DNA of 64,000 nt. Origin: JSC-12 sp033764965. Lineage in GTDB: Bacteria > Cyanobacteriota > Cyanobacteriia > Leptolyngbyales > Leptolyngbyaceae. The stretch spans positions 1-64,000 of the forward strand of contig JANRIN010000312.1 of NCBI GenBank assembly GCA_033764965.1, written 5' to 3'. Shown in pieces: positions 8,538 to 16,650 of the stretch (position 1 is the first letter of the stretch; every line of letters starts with the position of its first letter). A program made the position numbers and the translations under genes. Below the pieces are notes generated by a model. That model saw only the letters and a program-made list of their open reading frames with translations. It did not search any database and was not told where the DNA came from.

Positions 8538-9572
8538 ATGAATCGACCTCTCCCATCCTCCACCCCGTTAATCAGCACCCTCCAGCGATCGCTGCTGGTG
8601 TCTGGTATGACATTCGCAAGTGTTCTGGGCATCACTGCTGGAACGCTCACCGCCCAAACATCGGACTCCATTGATAGCTCCATGCCGCTGGAATCCGCTC
8701 CCGTTGAACAACCCCCCGCTGCTGTGCCAGAACCAACCTATATCCCAGCACCCGTTGAAGTGATTCCGGCTCCCGTTCCCAATGAGTCTTACATCGACTC
8801 CACCAGTTACGGCATTGGTGCCACAGAGCGAACTCCAGATGTTGTGCCTTCCGTGGGAGGGGGACGTGGTTTCTCCGCCGAAGCTCCTTCTGTGCCGATG
8901 GGCGCGATCGCGGCTCCCAGCGTCATGGGCTTCAGTGATGCGATCGGTTCTACGCCGTCCCTCAAGGATTTCTACCGCCGTACCCTGCGCCCTCCCGGAC
9001 GACTGGGCAACGGCAACATCCGCCTCGTTTTTCCCCTATCAGTTCCCGCTCCTATTACCTCTCTGTTTGGCTGGCGTGTCCATCCCATCTTTGGCACGCC
9101 CCGGTTTCACTCTGGTACTGACATCGGCGCACCGATCGGTACTCCCGTCCTGGCTGCCTACGCGGGACAAGTAGTGATGGCTGATTTTCTGGGCGGGTAC
9201 GGGCTTGCGGTTGCCCTCGACCACAACAAAGGAAAACAGCAAACTCTGTACGGGCACCTTTCCGAAGTGTTCGTCAAAGCCGGAGAAACCGTCAAACAGG
9301 GGGCAGTGATTGGGCGAGTCGGCAGTACCGGCAATTCCACCGGACCGCACCTCCACTTTGAGTACCGCGAACTGACTCCCGATGGTTGGGTGGCGATGGA
9401 TGCCGGAGCGCAGTTGGAATATGCTCTGGCAGAGTTGATGAAATTTACCGAAGTTGCGGAAAAAGGGATCGCAGGCGCAACCGGGTTAAAGGTTTCCCAA
9501 CGGAGCCAGATTGGGGTTTCTGGCGAAATTGCCTGGAACGATCGAGCCGTGCCTGCTCAACCAAACCCGTAA
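8538..9572 (+). CDS. M23 family (LytM-type) metallopeptidase, exported
   Basis: The 344-residue product has an N-terminal hydrophobic export segment (LLVSGMTFASVLGITAGTL), a Pro-rich linker and a C-terminal peptidase M23 domain. The zinc site is visible as HSGTD (H-x3-D) and HLHFE (H-x-H), with the typical GWRVHPIFGTPRFHSGTDIG lead-in. M23 enzymes cut peptidoglycan cross-bridges or, when degenerate, activate amidases; the intact zinc ligands predict activity. It follows the TolC-like gene by 65 bp on the same strand. Confidence 0.9.
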   Translation: MNRPLPSSTPLISTLQRSLLVSGMTFASVLGITAGTLTAQTSDSIDSSMPLESAPVEQPPAAVPEPTYIPAPVEVIPAPVPNESYIDSTSYGIGATERTPDVVPSVGGGRGFSAEAPSVPMGAIAAPSVMGFSDAIGSTPSLKDFYRRTLRPPGRLGNGNIRLVFPLSVPAPITSLFGWRVHPIFGTPRFHSGTDIGAPIGTPVLAAYAGQVVMADFLGGYGLAVALDHNKGKQQTLYGHLSEVFVKAGETVKQGAVIGRVGSTGNSTGPHLHFEYRELTPDGWVAMDAGAQLEYALAELMKFTEVAEKGIAGATGLKVSQRSQIGVSGEIAWNDRAVPAQPNP

Positions 9573-9646
9573 TCAGCGTAAGAATTGCCACACTTTTCCA
9601 ATTCAAGGCGTACCATTGAGCTACGCAATTGCCGATCGCGTTGCCT

Positions 9647-11395
9647 ATGCTAAATCCCTGGTTAGTTATTGGAACGGTGGCGTTCGTTGCCAGTTTTATC
9701 TTGAGCCTGATCATGACCCGCGATCTGGGGGCGGCGTTGATTGCAGGCTCCTCTGCCATGGCGACTGGATTTGTCACGGCGGGGGCAGTCAACTGGCATC
9801 ACAATCGGGCTGCGGATAGCCGGATTGCTGCCCTGAAACATCAAATTCGTCAGTTGCAACGTCGTCGTGCTGAGGAGCAGCAAGCGGTGATGGAACTGTC
9901 TGCTGAAAAAGAGCGGGTGGTGCTGTCGCTTAACTCCATGCAAGATGAACTACGTCAACGCCAGTTGCCCGGAACCAACCCCTACGCCAGACCCGCCCTC
10001 AGTTGGAATTTGGCAGACTCGGCAGAGTCCGAAGCACCCGTGGCGATCGCCGATAGTCGGTTAGACCTGCAATCCGAGTTTCATCCCGCCTCCCTGACCC
10101 AATTCATCACCGAAGCGGCTGCTACCAAGCAAAAAATTACCGCCACCCTGAATTATTTACAGAGTGAATTAAACCAACTCAATGCCCAGGTGCATGAACA
10201 GCGGCAACAGCGAGAACAGTTGAGCCAGGACATTCACCAACTGAACCAGCAGAAGCAACAGTTGACAGTCACCGCCAAAAACCTGACCCAGGAGGTGCAG
10301 GAATTAGAACACTGCCGCCATGAGTTGGATCGGTACGTGATACAGGTGGAAGCGAAGAAGCAAGAATTGGAGGCTGGCGCAAACCCTCTGCAAAAAGCGC
10401 TGAAGCAACTCCAAAGCCAGGTGACAGCGCTTCAGGGTGAATTGCGATCGCTGGAGGAACAAGTCACCATCAAGCGGCAAGAAAAAGCTGCCCTAGAGCA
10501 ACCAAGCGATCGTTCCAAATCCTCCCCAATGGTTAAGCCTTCGCCCAATCCAGGACAAGCCTTAGAACGACAAAAAGCTGAGTTGGAGCAAGACCTTTCC
10601 CGGCTGAGACAGGAGCGGGAGCAGGCGATCGCCCTGCAACAACTCTTACCCCACCTGGAACGACAAAAATCTAGCCTTGAAACTGAACTGGCTAGTTTGC
10701 GCCAGCAGCAGACAGTCGCCAAAACATCTCAGGCAGACCTGAAACGCCTGGAGAACCAAAAGTCTCAGCTAGAGCAGGAGCTTGTGAGCTTGCGACAGCA
10801 GCAAACCCAGTTGAAATCGACGCAAGACCAGTTGCAAAAGTTAGAGAAGCAAATCCGCGATCGGCGGCAGGAAAAGGAATCGCTAGAGCGGCAAATTACC
10901 CAACTCCAGGCACAAAAAACAGCCCTCAGAAGTCAATCCCCTGCAACCAACGGCACGTTAATCAATGGAAGCACTGAACCTCGCGATCGCCAGCTCGAAC
11001 TTTCCTCTTCCAACGGGCAAAATGGCAAAGTGAAACCGACTTTTGAACGTCCGGTTAGTCGTCCCCAGCCCCAATCAGAGGAAGAACCTCCAGACACAAC
11101 TGAGCAAGAACTTTCCGAACTGTGGACAGAGTTTATGGTGCAGTTGCCGGAATACGAACTTCAGGCATTGAAAGCGATCGCCCACGACCCCAACCCCAAT
11201 CCTGTGCTCAACCGCATCGCCGAAGACAACTTCACCACCCCTAGCGAATTAATTGACTCCATCAACCAACTCGCTGAAGAGATTGTGGGTGAAACGGTGA
11301 TCAAAGCACGAGGTTCTGCGCCACCGATCGTGATGCGAGATCACCAGCGCACCATCAAAAAGCTGATTGAAACCTACGAATACTTGACCGAGTAA
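9647..11395 (+). CDS. large membrane-anchored coiled-coil protein
   Basis: The 582-residue product has a hydrophobic N-terminus (LVIGTVAFVASFILSLIM, then a second weak hydrophobic stretch). It is followed by several hundred residues of Gln/Leu/Glu/Lys heptads that predict a very long coiled coil, and a conserved-looking globular tail (ELWTEFMVQLPEYELQALKA ... IKKLIETYEYLTE). Nothing enzymatic is visible. ATG 9647 is preferred to an in-frame TTG at 9629; neither has a clear ribosome site. Its position after TolC-like and M23 genes suggests, without proving, an envelope or cell-shape role. Confidence 0.7.
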   Translation: MLNPWLVIGTVAFVASFILSLIMTRDLGAALIAGSSAMATGFVTAGAVNWHHNRAADSRIAALKHQIRQLQRRRAEEQQAVMELSAEKERVVLSLNSMQDELRQRQLPGTNPYARPALSWNLADSAESEAPVAIADSRLDLQSEFHPASLTQFITEAAATKQKITATLNYLQSELNQLNAQVHEQRQQREQLSQDIHQLNQQKQQLTVTAKNLTQEVQELEHCRHELDRYVIQVEAKKQELEAGANPLQKALKQLQSQVTALQGELRSLEEQVTIKRQEKAALEQPSDRSKSSPMVKPSPNPGQALERQKAELEQDLSRLRQEREQAIALQQLLPHLERQKSSLETELASLRQQQTVAKTSQADLKRLENQKSQLEQELVSLRQQQTQLKSTQDQLQKLEKQIRDRRQEKESLERQITQLQAQKTALRSQSPATNGTLINGSTEPRDRQLELSSSNGQNGKVKPTFERPVSRPQPQSEEEPPDTTEQELSELWTEFMVQLPEYELQALKAIAHDPNPNPVLNRIAEDNFTTPSELIDSINQLAEEIVGETVIKARGSAPPIVMRDHQRTIKKLIETYEYLTE

Positions 11396-11413
11396 AGTAG
11401 AAAGGGGTACAGA

Positions 11414-12058
11414 ATGGTTTCCAGTGCAGGCATTACAGAAAATTTGCAGAGTTTGAGTCAGTTGCAGCAACGCTGTGGATTGCGTCAGTCTGATAGCCCC
11501 AACTTTTTTTCAGAATGGACTCAAACCTTGCCTGAACTTCACCCCGCTCAACAAACGGGAGTAGAGCAAATCAAACACCGCTACGACTACCACCGAGTTG
11601 ATGGACTGCTGCTTGAAGGCACAATCAACTTAATTGTGGTGTCTCCCCTGCTGGAATTGGCAGGATTTTTAGATCCACCGTTTCGGATTCGTGCGCCCTA
11701 TGGAGTCGGGCTAGAACTGCAAGACTCAGAGGAGACAGTGCGGGGCTTTATCGATACTCTAGTGGTTCAGGAGCGACTGTGGATACTGGTTGTGGAATCG
11801 AAGAAGACCAGCATTTCCGTTCCTGCCGCATTGCCACAACTGTTGGGATATATGCTGGCAAGTTCCACCACAAATCCAGTATTTGGCATGGCAACCAATG
11901 GAGATGAATTTATTTTCTTGAAGTTAGTAGGCGGAGCCAATCCTTTGTACGATGTTTCCCGCACTTTTTCGCTTGTGCCGCGACGACACGAGTTAGGCAC
12001 TGTTCTGCAAATCTTGCAACAGTTCGGTCAGATTGTGCTAAGACAATTATCTAATTAA
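11414..12058 (+). CDS. HsdR N-terminal-like PD-(D/E)xK nuclease-fold protein
   Basis: The 214-residue stand-alone protein resembles the N-terminal nuclease domain of type I restriction subunit R. Asp in GFIDTLVVQERL and Glu-x-Lys in LVVESKK give the D...ExK pattern of the PD-(D/E)xK fold. A conserved core PQLLGYMLAS and MATNGDEFIFLKL follows. No motor domain, methylase or specificity gene is near, so this is not a complete restriction system. Similar short proteins are common in cyanobacteria and often annotated 'restriction endonuclease subunit R'. AAAGGGG lies upstream of the ATG. It begins 18 bp after the coiled-coil gene. Confidence 0.7.
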   Translation: MVSSAGITENLQSLSQLQQRCGLRQSDSPNFFSEWTQTLPELHPAQQTGVEQIKHRYDYHRVDGLLLEGTINLIVVSPLLELAGFLDPPFRIRAPYGVGLELQDSEETVRGFIDTLVVQERLWILVVESKKTSISVPAALPQLLGYMLASSTTNPVFGMATNGDEFIFLKLVGGANPLYDVSRTFSLVPRRHELGTVLQILQQFGQIVLRQLSN

Positions 12059-12078
12059 CCTGTTGTTAAGCAGAAATC

Positions 12079-12402
12079 ATGAAAATCCAACTTCCGCCTG
12101 ATTATCTAGCGTATGTAGCTTCTGGTGGAAGCGATGCCGCATTGACTAATGACGAACCGGGCTACTTTCAGCTTTGGGATCTTGGAGAAATCGAAAGCAT
12201 AAACGCGGAGTATAAGGTTCCTGATTACGCTCCGGGTTATCTTGGCTTCGGAAGCGATGGTTGCGGAGAGATGCTAGCGTTCGATCGCACTGGCGCGGTT
12301 TTCAAAATCCCTTTCGTTGGAATGCATCCTGATGTCGCTGAGAATATAGCCGATTCCTGGCAAGAAATCGAAAAAAGGATTACAGATAATGAAGGAGCCT
12401 AA
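12079..12402 (+). CDS. SMI1/KNR4 (SUKH) family protein
   Basis: The 107-residue product shows the SUKH pattern LPPDYLAYVASGG ... GYFQLWDLGEI ... GYLGFGSDGCGEMLAFD ... GAVFKIPFV. Many SUKH proteins are immunity factors against polymorphic contact-dependent or secreted toxins. No toxin gene lies next to it, so it is an orphan immunity-like gene or has another role. It starts 20 bp after the nuclease-fold gene on the same strand and may be cotranscribed. Confidence 0.8.
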   Translation: MKIQLPPDYLAYVASGGSDAALTNDEPGYFQLWDLGEIESINAEYKVPDYAPGYLGFGSDGCGEMLAFDRTGAVFKIPFVGMHPDVAENIADSWQEIEKRITDNEGA

Positions 12403-12415
12403 CAAGGCAATGAAG

Positions 12416-12595
12416 CTACAGAGGTAAATGGCTCCCCTTTGGTGTTAGCTGCCGCGCTAAGAAATCGCCCTCACTTGTCTGCATGCTGACCAGTGAACTA
12501 GATTCGCCAGGGTAAAAGCGATCGCTCAAAATTTCGCTCAACGCATAAGGACAACCAACCGGGAAAATTTGTTCTGGCAAATCTGTTTCTCCCAT
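12416..12595 (-). CDS. possible 59-residue small protein downstream of fraE
   Basis: An ATG at 12595 lies 2 bp after the fraE stop codon and opens a 59-codon frame ending with TAG at 12416-12418. The product starts MGETDLPEQIFPVGCPYALS and ends LTPKGSHLPL, with no membrane helix. I do not recognise a family. The tight spacing fits translational coupling to fraE, but it could be a chance frame or the remnant of a longer gene. Confidence 0.35.
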   Translation of the reverse strand: MGETDLPEQIFPVGCPYALSEILSDRFYPGESSSLVSMQTSEGDFLARQLTPKGSHLPL

Positions 12596-12597
12596 TT

Positions 12598-13371
12598 TTA
12601 AAACTGGCGGCGGGAGAAGATCAGCGTGGCGATCGCCAGCAGCAGCACGATATACAGCACCGCATAGAGGGCATTTTGCAGGAGAATATCCGGACTGGGA
12701 AGCAACCCGTAAACTGCCTGATTTTTCAGATCCAGGCGGGAAAGGTCGGGCAATACTAAATAAAGATTGCGAGTGATGGCTTCCACCGTAGGGTTTTTAC
12801 TCTGGGCACCCAAAACCACCAGATTGGCGCTGAAACTTCCCATCAAAAATACGGTGAAAGTCAGCAGCGTTGCCAACAAGGAACTGGTAAACACTCCAAA
12901 CGCGATCGCCACCGCCGTCATCAGCGACAGTAGCAACCACAAAAACACCGACGACACCAAAATGCTGGCTGCCGGAAAAGCGATTTTATTCACCGCCAAA
13001 ATTGCCATGTAAATTGCGGTCATGGCAGCAACGAGCACTGCTAACACGCCCGATAAGCCCCAATGTTTCCCCACAATAAACTCAATGCGGCTAATCGGCT
13101 TGGCAATCATCACCAACACCGTGCGCTTTTCAATCTCCTTATTCACCAACCCTGTGCCCACAAATACCGCCACCACCAAGCCTAGCAGTGTCATGGCAGC
13201 CAAACCCACATCCCGGGTGATCTTGTCTTCGGTTGAAGCGGCAAGCTCTGGCAGTAACCGCACGGCTGCCGCCATAAATAACGCAAACAAAATGATCAGG
13301 TAAAGCACGCGATCGCGAATCACTTCTCGAAACACATTCGCAGCGATGACCAGCGTTCTCCCTAAATTCAT
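12598..13371 (-). CDS. fraE: FraE, ABC-2 type permease-like filament integrity protein
   Basis: The 257-residue product has about six membrane helices and the ABC-2 permease layout (GLVNKEIEKRTVLVMIAKPI between helices 2 and 3). It is third in a minus-strand operon behind fraC and fraD, the order known from Anabaena, where FraE is an ABC-2 type membrane protein needed for filament integrity and diazotrophic growth. No ATP-binding subunit is adjacent, as in Anabaena. Identification rests on operon context plus fold; taken alone it would only be called an ABC-2 permease. Confidence 0.8.
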   Translation of the reverse strand: MNLGRTLVIAANVFREVIRDRVLYLIILFALFMAAAVRLLPELAASTEDKITRDVGLAAMTLLGLVVAVFVGTGLVNKEIEKRTVLVMIAKPISRIEFIVGKHWGLSGVLAVLVAAMTAIYMAILAVNKIAFPAASILVSSVFLWLLLSLMTAVAIAFGVFTSSLLATLLTFTVFLMGSFSANLVVLGAQSKNPTVEAITRNLYLVLPDLSRLDLKNQAVYGLLPSPDILLQNALYAVLYIVLLLAIATLIFSRRQF

Positions 13372-13410
13372 CCCTTCACGCTCCCTGCAACCACCACCAT
13401 TTATTAAACC

Positions 13411-14643
13411 TCAATATCGTCTGCCCGCTGGCTCCTCTCCTCTTTCTCTTTCGCTCTCCGGACTTCTAAATTCTGGCTCTCGATTGCCATTCTCAGACTC
13501 CTGATTCCTCAAGTCTCCGCTGCCAGGTTGCCCCTCGATCGGACCCTCGATCGGACGGCATTGAACTTGAGCATTGCCCACAGCAGGTAGGGGTGCAGTC
13601 GTGTTGGCAGTCTGACCGGCAATATCCACGGGCGCAACGCGGGAAATTTGGCAGGTTTGAGCAAAGTGAAACCCCGCAGCATCAGCAGAAGGACCTTGCC
13701 AGACCGAAGCCAACCGAATGTTGTATTCCCCTGGCAAAATCTGCCCCTGCACCTGCCAGTAGTCATTTTCCTTGGCTTTGCTCATCTGGCTCATGACCAT
13801 GGCTTCGATCTGCTCCAGGTTGTCATTGAAATTCAATAACCAGCGCTCCACCTGAGACCAGGATTGTCCTTGGAGGCTGGCTTTCACGGCGGCTTCTGTG
13901 CGTGCCAAGATTTCCACTCCGCGCGAAGTGGTAGGGGAGCCAGATTGAAGCTGAATCATAAACGGGCTATTGCTCAGGTTGGCGGTTTGTAGGGTGGGAT
14001 AGTCTGCCAACCACTGGCGCGTCGTGAAGCCCAGTTGCAACCAACAACTCAATAGCAAATTAATTAGCGCTAGATTCACCAGGAATTGACGATCGTCCGG
14101 TTTTGGCTTCACCCAGATCGGCGTTTGCTGGGCAGAGTTGGAGCCAATAAATTTAGGGATGCCAGCAATCATCGCTGAGACAACGGGCCACAGGATGAAG
14201 GCGATCGCGGGAATGCCCTCCGTCGTGGCAAACAGAAAATAGCAAATCAACGCTCCGGTAATCCAGGGACCGATAAAAATCCCATTAATGGTCAGGGTTT
14301 TTTTGAGGTCTTTCTCGTCGTGCATCACCCAATGAACCCCAGCAATCAGAAAAATCCAGCCCACAAACGCAATGATGCTTTGAGCCGTGGTTCCCACGAT
14401 CACCGACACCGCCCAGGAGAACGCACCCAGCGCCAGCAAGGTCTTGGGTGAGTCCCATTTTTTGGGGATGACCAGCCCAAACAAGTCCTTCAGGATGCCA
14501 CCAAACTCTTGAAAGAACCGTCTCAGCACTAGCAACCGGAACGCCACAAATGCTAAAGCCCCCAAGGCAGCAATGACGATCAGAATGATGACGATAGGAG
14601 CCAGTCCCGCGAGGATTGGGAACAGTTGGGAGAGAAAATCCAT
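13411..14643 (-). CDS. fraD: FraD, septal junction protein
   Basis: The 410-residue product has about five membrane helices in its first 215 residues (for example GLAPIVIILIVIAALGALAF and ALGAFSWAVSVIVGT). A periplasmic-type domain follows (TTSRGVEILARTEAAVKASL ... NDYWQVQGQILPGEYNIRLA). FraD in Anabaena localises to septa and contributes to the septal-junction cap that gates cell-cell exchange. Here it lies between fraC (4-bp gap) and fraE (39-bp gap). The last 35-40 residues are a charged Arg/Glu/Ser/Pro tail (NQESENGNREPEFRSPESER) encoded by short imperfect repeats, which looks like a lineage-specific addition. Confidence 0.85.
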   Translation of the reverse strand: MDFLSQLFPILAGLAPIVIILIVIAALGALAFVAFRLLVLRRFFQEFGGILKDLFGLVIPKKWDSPKTLLALGAFSWAVSVIVGTTAQSIIAFVGWIFLIAGVHWVMHDEKDLKKTLTINGIFIGPWITGALICYFLFATTEGIPAIAFILWPVVSAMIAGIPKFIGSNSAQQTPIWVKPKPDDRQFLVNLALINLLLSCWLQLGFTTRQWLADYPTLQTANLSNSPFMIQLQSGSPTTSRGVEILARTEAAVKASLQGQSWSQVERWLLNFNDNLEQIEAMVMSQMSKAKENDYWQVQGQILPGEYNIRLASVWQGPSADAAGFHFAQTCQISRVAPVDIAGQTANTTAPLPAVGNAQVQCRPIEGPIEGQPGSGDLRNQESENGNREPEFRSPESERERGEEPAGRRY

Positions 14644-14647
14644 GCAA

Positions 14648-15214
14648 TTAACGAAGGTAGGTCTGGTCTAGCCAGCGAAAGAGTAGCAGCAACAACACTG
14701 CACTAAAACTGAGGGAATTGGCAATCAACAAGGTATAAGCCCGATCGTTTTTCTTAAATAAAATGCCCCCTTCTTCCAGGCGACGAAATTTGAAGCGATC
14801 ACGAGATTTGAGAATAGTGTCCGTTGTTTCTTCTGGTTTACGGGTCTCCAGCATAAATTCCAACAGAGTCAGCGCCTGGTACTCTGCCATAATCACTCCC
14901 AAAAAGGTGCCTAGAGCCGTAGTCACCATCATCGGAGCCATGCCAGCCTCCCAATCGTTGGGGAAGAATTTCTCAAAAAAGAAAAAGCTAATCAGTTGGA
15001 TGCGTAAACTTTCTGGCAGTACCTGCTGCACATTGAAAAAAACCACCCATCCCACAAAAGTAGACAACAGGTTGAGGGTTGTTGCATAGCGCACACTGGC
15101 TTTGTAACTGTAGGGCAGGCGGCGATACAAAACCAGTGCTTCCAGCGCGATCGCCACCAGCAAAAACAAAATTTGAAAGGCGATCGCTCGCGCAGGTAAG
15201 ACACCAAAATTCAT
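14648..15214 (-). CDS. fraC: FraC, filament integrity protein
   Basis: The 188-residue product has about four membrane segments (AIAFQILFLLVAIALEALVL, YATTLNLLSTFVGWVVFFN, a segment in MMVTTALGTFLGVIMAEYQA, and NSLSFSAVLLLLLFRWL). It matches the FraC pattern I recall from Anabaena. FraC is an inner-membrane septal protein required for filament integrity and cell-cell communication together with FraD and FraE. It is first in the operon; its promoter should lie within 15215-15396, where I see only pyrimidine-rich sequence and no clear boxes. Confidence 0.88.
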   Translation of the reverse strand: MNFGVLPARAIAFQILFLLVAIALEALVLYRRLPYSYKASVRYATTLNLLSTFVGWVVFFNVQQVLPESLRIQLISFFFFEKFFPNDWEAGMAPMMVTTALGTFLGVIMAEYQALTLLEFMLETRKPEETTDTILKSRDRFKFRRLEEGGILFKKNDRAYTLLIANSLSFSAVLLLLLFRWLDQTYLR

Positions 15215-15396
15215 CGCCAGATTACTACTGCTGTTTATGAAGCTATTCTATGCGGCTTCTTCGACTCCCTCTACCCACCTACCTAACCTGCTTACCATCT
15301 ACCTTCTATAAATTCTTGTGTATTTATCCTCCTGGATTGAGGAAGTGGGGGGGGGAATGTGGGTACGCTTAAAACATCCCTCATCCCTCAACTGCC

Positions 15397-15681
15397 ATGA
15401 ATGCTGCTCAATATCCGTTTGGGAAAATCCACTATTTTTTCCGTAAAGCTGATCATGCACACTGGCATCGGATGCAGAGTAAACGCCACATTTTACGATC
15501 GCAGCTAGGTTTCACAACTGATACCAGTTCATCTCGTCCCAAGGTGTGTCAGGGTTGTGTGCATTATCACGGAGTCGCCTACGGTTATACGCGCGAGAAC
15601 CGAACAACTCTGGTTTGCGGGTTTCATCCCTTTGGCTGGGATGAGGGCGGTTCTTGCCCGGATTGGTGTGGAGCGCATTAA
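15397..15681 (+). CDS. small Cys-rich cyanobacterial protein
   Basis: The 94-residue product is basic and aromatic-rich. It has Cys pairs in KVCQGCVHYHG, LVCGFHPFGW and SCPDWCGAH, and several His in the N-terminal half (HYFFRKADHAHWHRMQ). The five Cys spaced around His residues suggest a small zinc-binding or redox domain. I recall similar short cyanobacterial proteins of unknown function but cannot name the family. It precedes the nitrilase gene by 67 bp on the same strand. Confidence 0.6.
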   Translation: MNAAQYPFGKIHYFFRKADHAHWHRMQSKRHILRSQLGFTTDTSSSRPKVCQGCVHYHGVAYGYTRENRTTLVCGFHPFGWDEGGSCPDWCGAH

Positions 15682-15748
15682 TTAGCTACAGAGGCGAACC
15701 AACGCAGTAAACTGGCTTTAATCCAATTTGTTCAGCTTTTTTCCGTCT

Positions 15749-16561
15749 ATGAAGTCTTATTTGGCGGCTGCCATTCAAATGACCAGTGTACCTGACCTAC
15801 AAAAGAATTTGGTTCAGGCAGAAGAATTAATTGATCTGGCAGTTCGGCAGGGTGCCGAATTAGTCGGATTGCCAGAAAACTTCTCGTTTATGGGAGAGGA
15901 AAGCGAGAAACTGGCACAAGCAGACACGATCGCCCAGGCAAGCGAAAAATTTCTCAAAACGATGGCACAGCGCTTTCAGGTAACGATTTTGGGAGGTGGC
16001 TTTCCCGTTCCTGTGGGCAATGGCAAGGTCTACAACACCGCATTGTTGATTAGCCCCACGGGAGAAGAACTTGCCCGTTATGAAAAAGTCCACTTGTTTG
16101 ATGTCGATGTGCCAGATGGCAACACCTATCGCGAATCGGGCACTGTCCTGGCAGGATTGCGGATGCCTCCCGTGTACCCCTCAAAAGAGTTGGGCAATTT
16201 GGGGCTATCGGTTTGTTATGACGTGAGATTTCCAGAGTTGTATCGGCATTTGTCCCAAATGGGGGGCGAAGTGTTATTCGTACCTGCGGCATTTACGGCT
16301 TATACGGGCAAAGACCACTGGCAAGTATTGCTGCAAGCTCGTGCTGTAGAAAATACCTGCTACATCATCGCTCCCGCCCAAACCGGACGGCACTATGACC
16401 TGCGCCAAACCCACGGGCACGCCATGATCATCGACCCTTGGGGAACCATCCTGGCAGATGCAGGCGATAAGCCCGGAGTCGCGATCGCCTCCATCAACCC
16501 CACTCGCCTCGATCAAGTCCGCCGCCAGATGCCCTCCTTGCAACACCGCGTGTTTATTTAA
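15749..16561 (+). CDS. carbon-nitrogen hydrolase (Nit1/Nit2-like)
   Basis: The 270-residue product carries the nitrilase-superfamily triad: Glu in VGLPENFSFMG, Lys in RYEKVHLFDVD and Cys in LSVCYDVRFPELYR. The sequence is closest in layout to the Nit1/Nit2 omega-amidase and deaminated-glutathione amidase group rather than to true nitrilases. It is cytosolic. The exact substrate is not decidable from sequence. ATG 15749 is preferred; an in-frame TTG lies at 15728. Confidence 0.88.
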   Translation: MKSYLAAAIQMTSVPDLQKNLVQAEELIDLAVRQGAELVGLPENFSFMGEESEKLAQADTIAQASEKFLKTMAQRFQVTILGGGFPVPVGNGKVYNTALLISPTGEELARYEKVHLFDVDVPDGNTYRESGTVLAGLRMPPVYPSKELGNLGLSVCYDVRFPELYRHLSQMGGEVLFVPAAFTAYTGKDHWQVLLQARAVENTCYIIAPAQTGRHYDLRQTHGHAMIIDPWGTILADAGDKPGVAIASINPTRLDQVRRQMPSLQHRVFI

Positions 16562-16650
16562 CCGCCTGCAACTTTTTGCTACTCGCTGTCACTTGTCACT
16601 GAAAAAACACTCCCAAAACTTACCTTGATTGCGACCCGCTGCTGAATATC

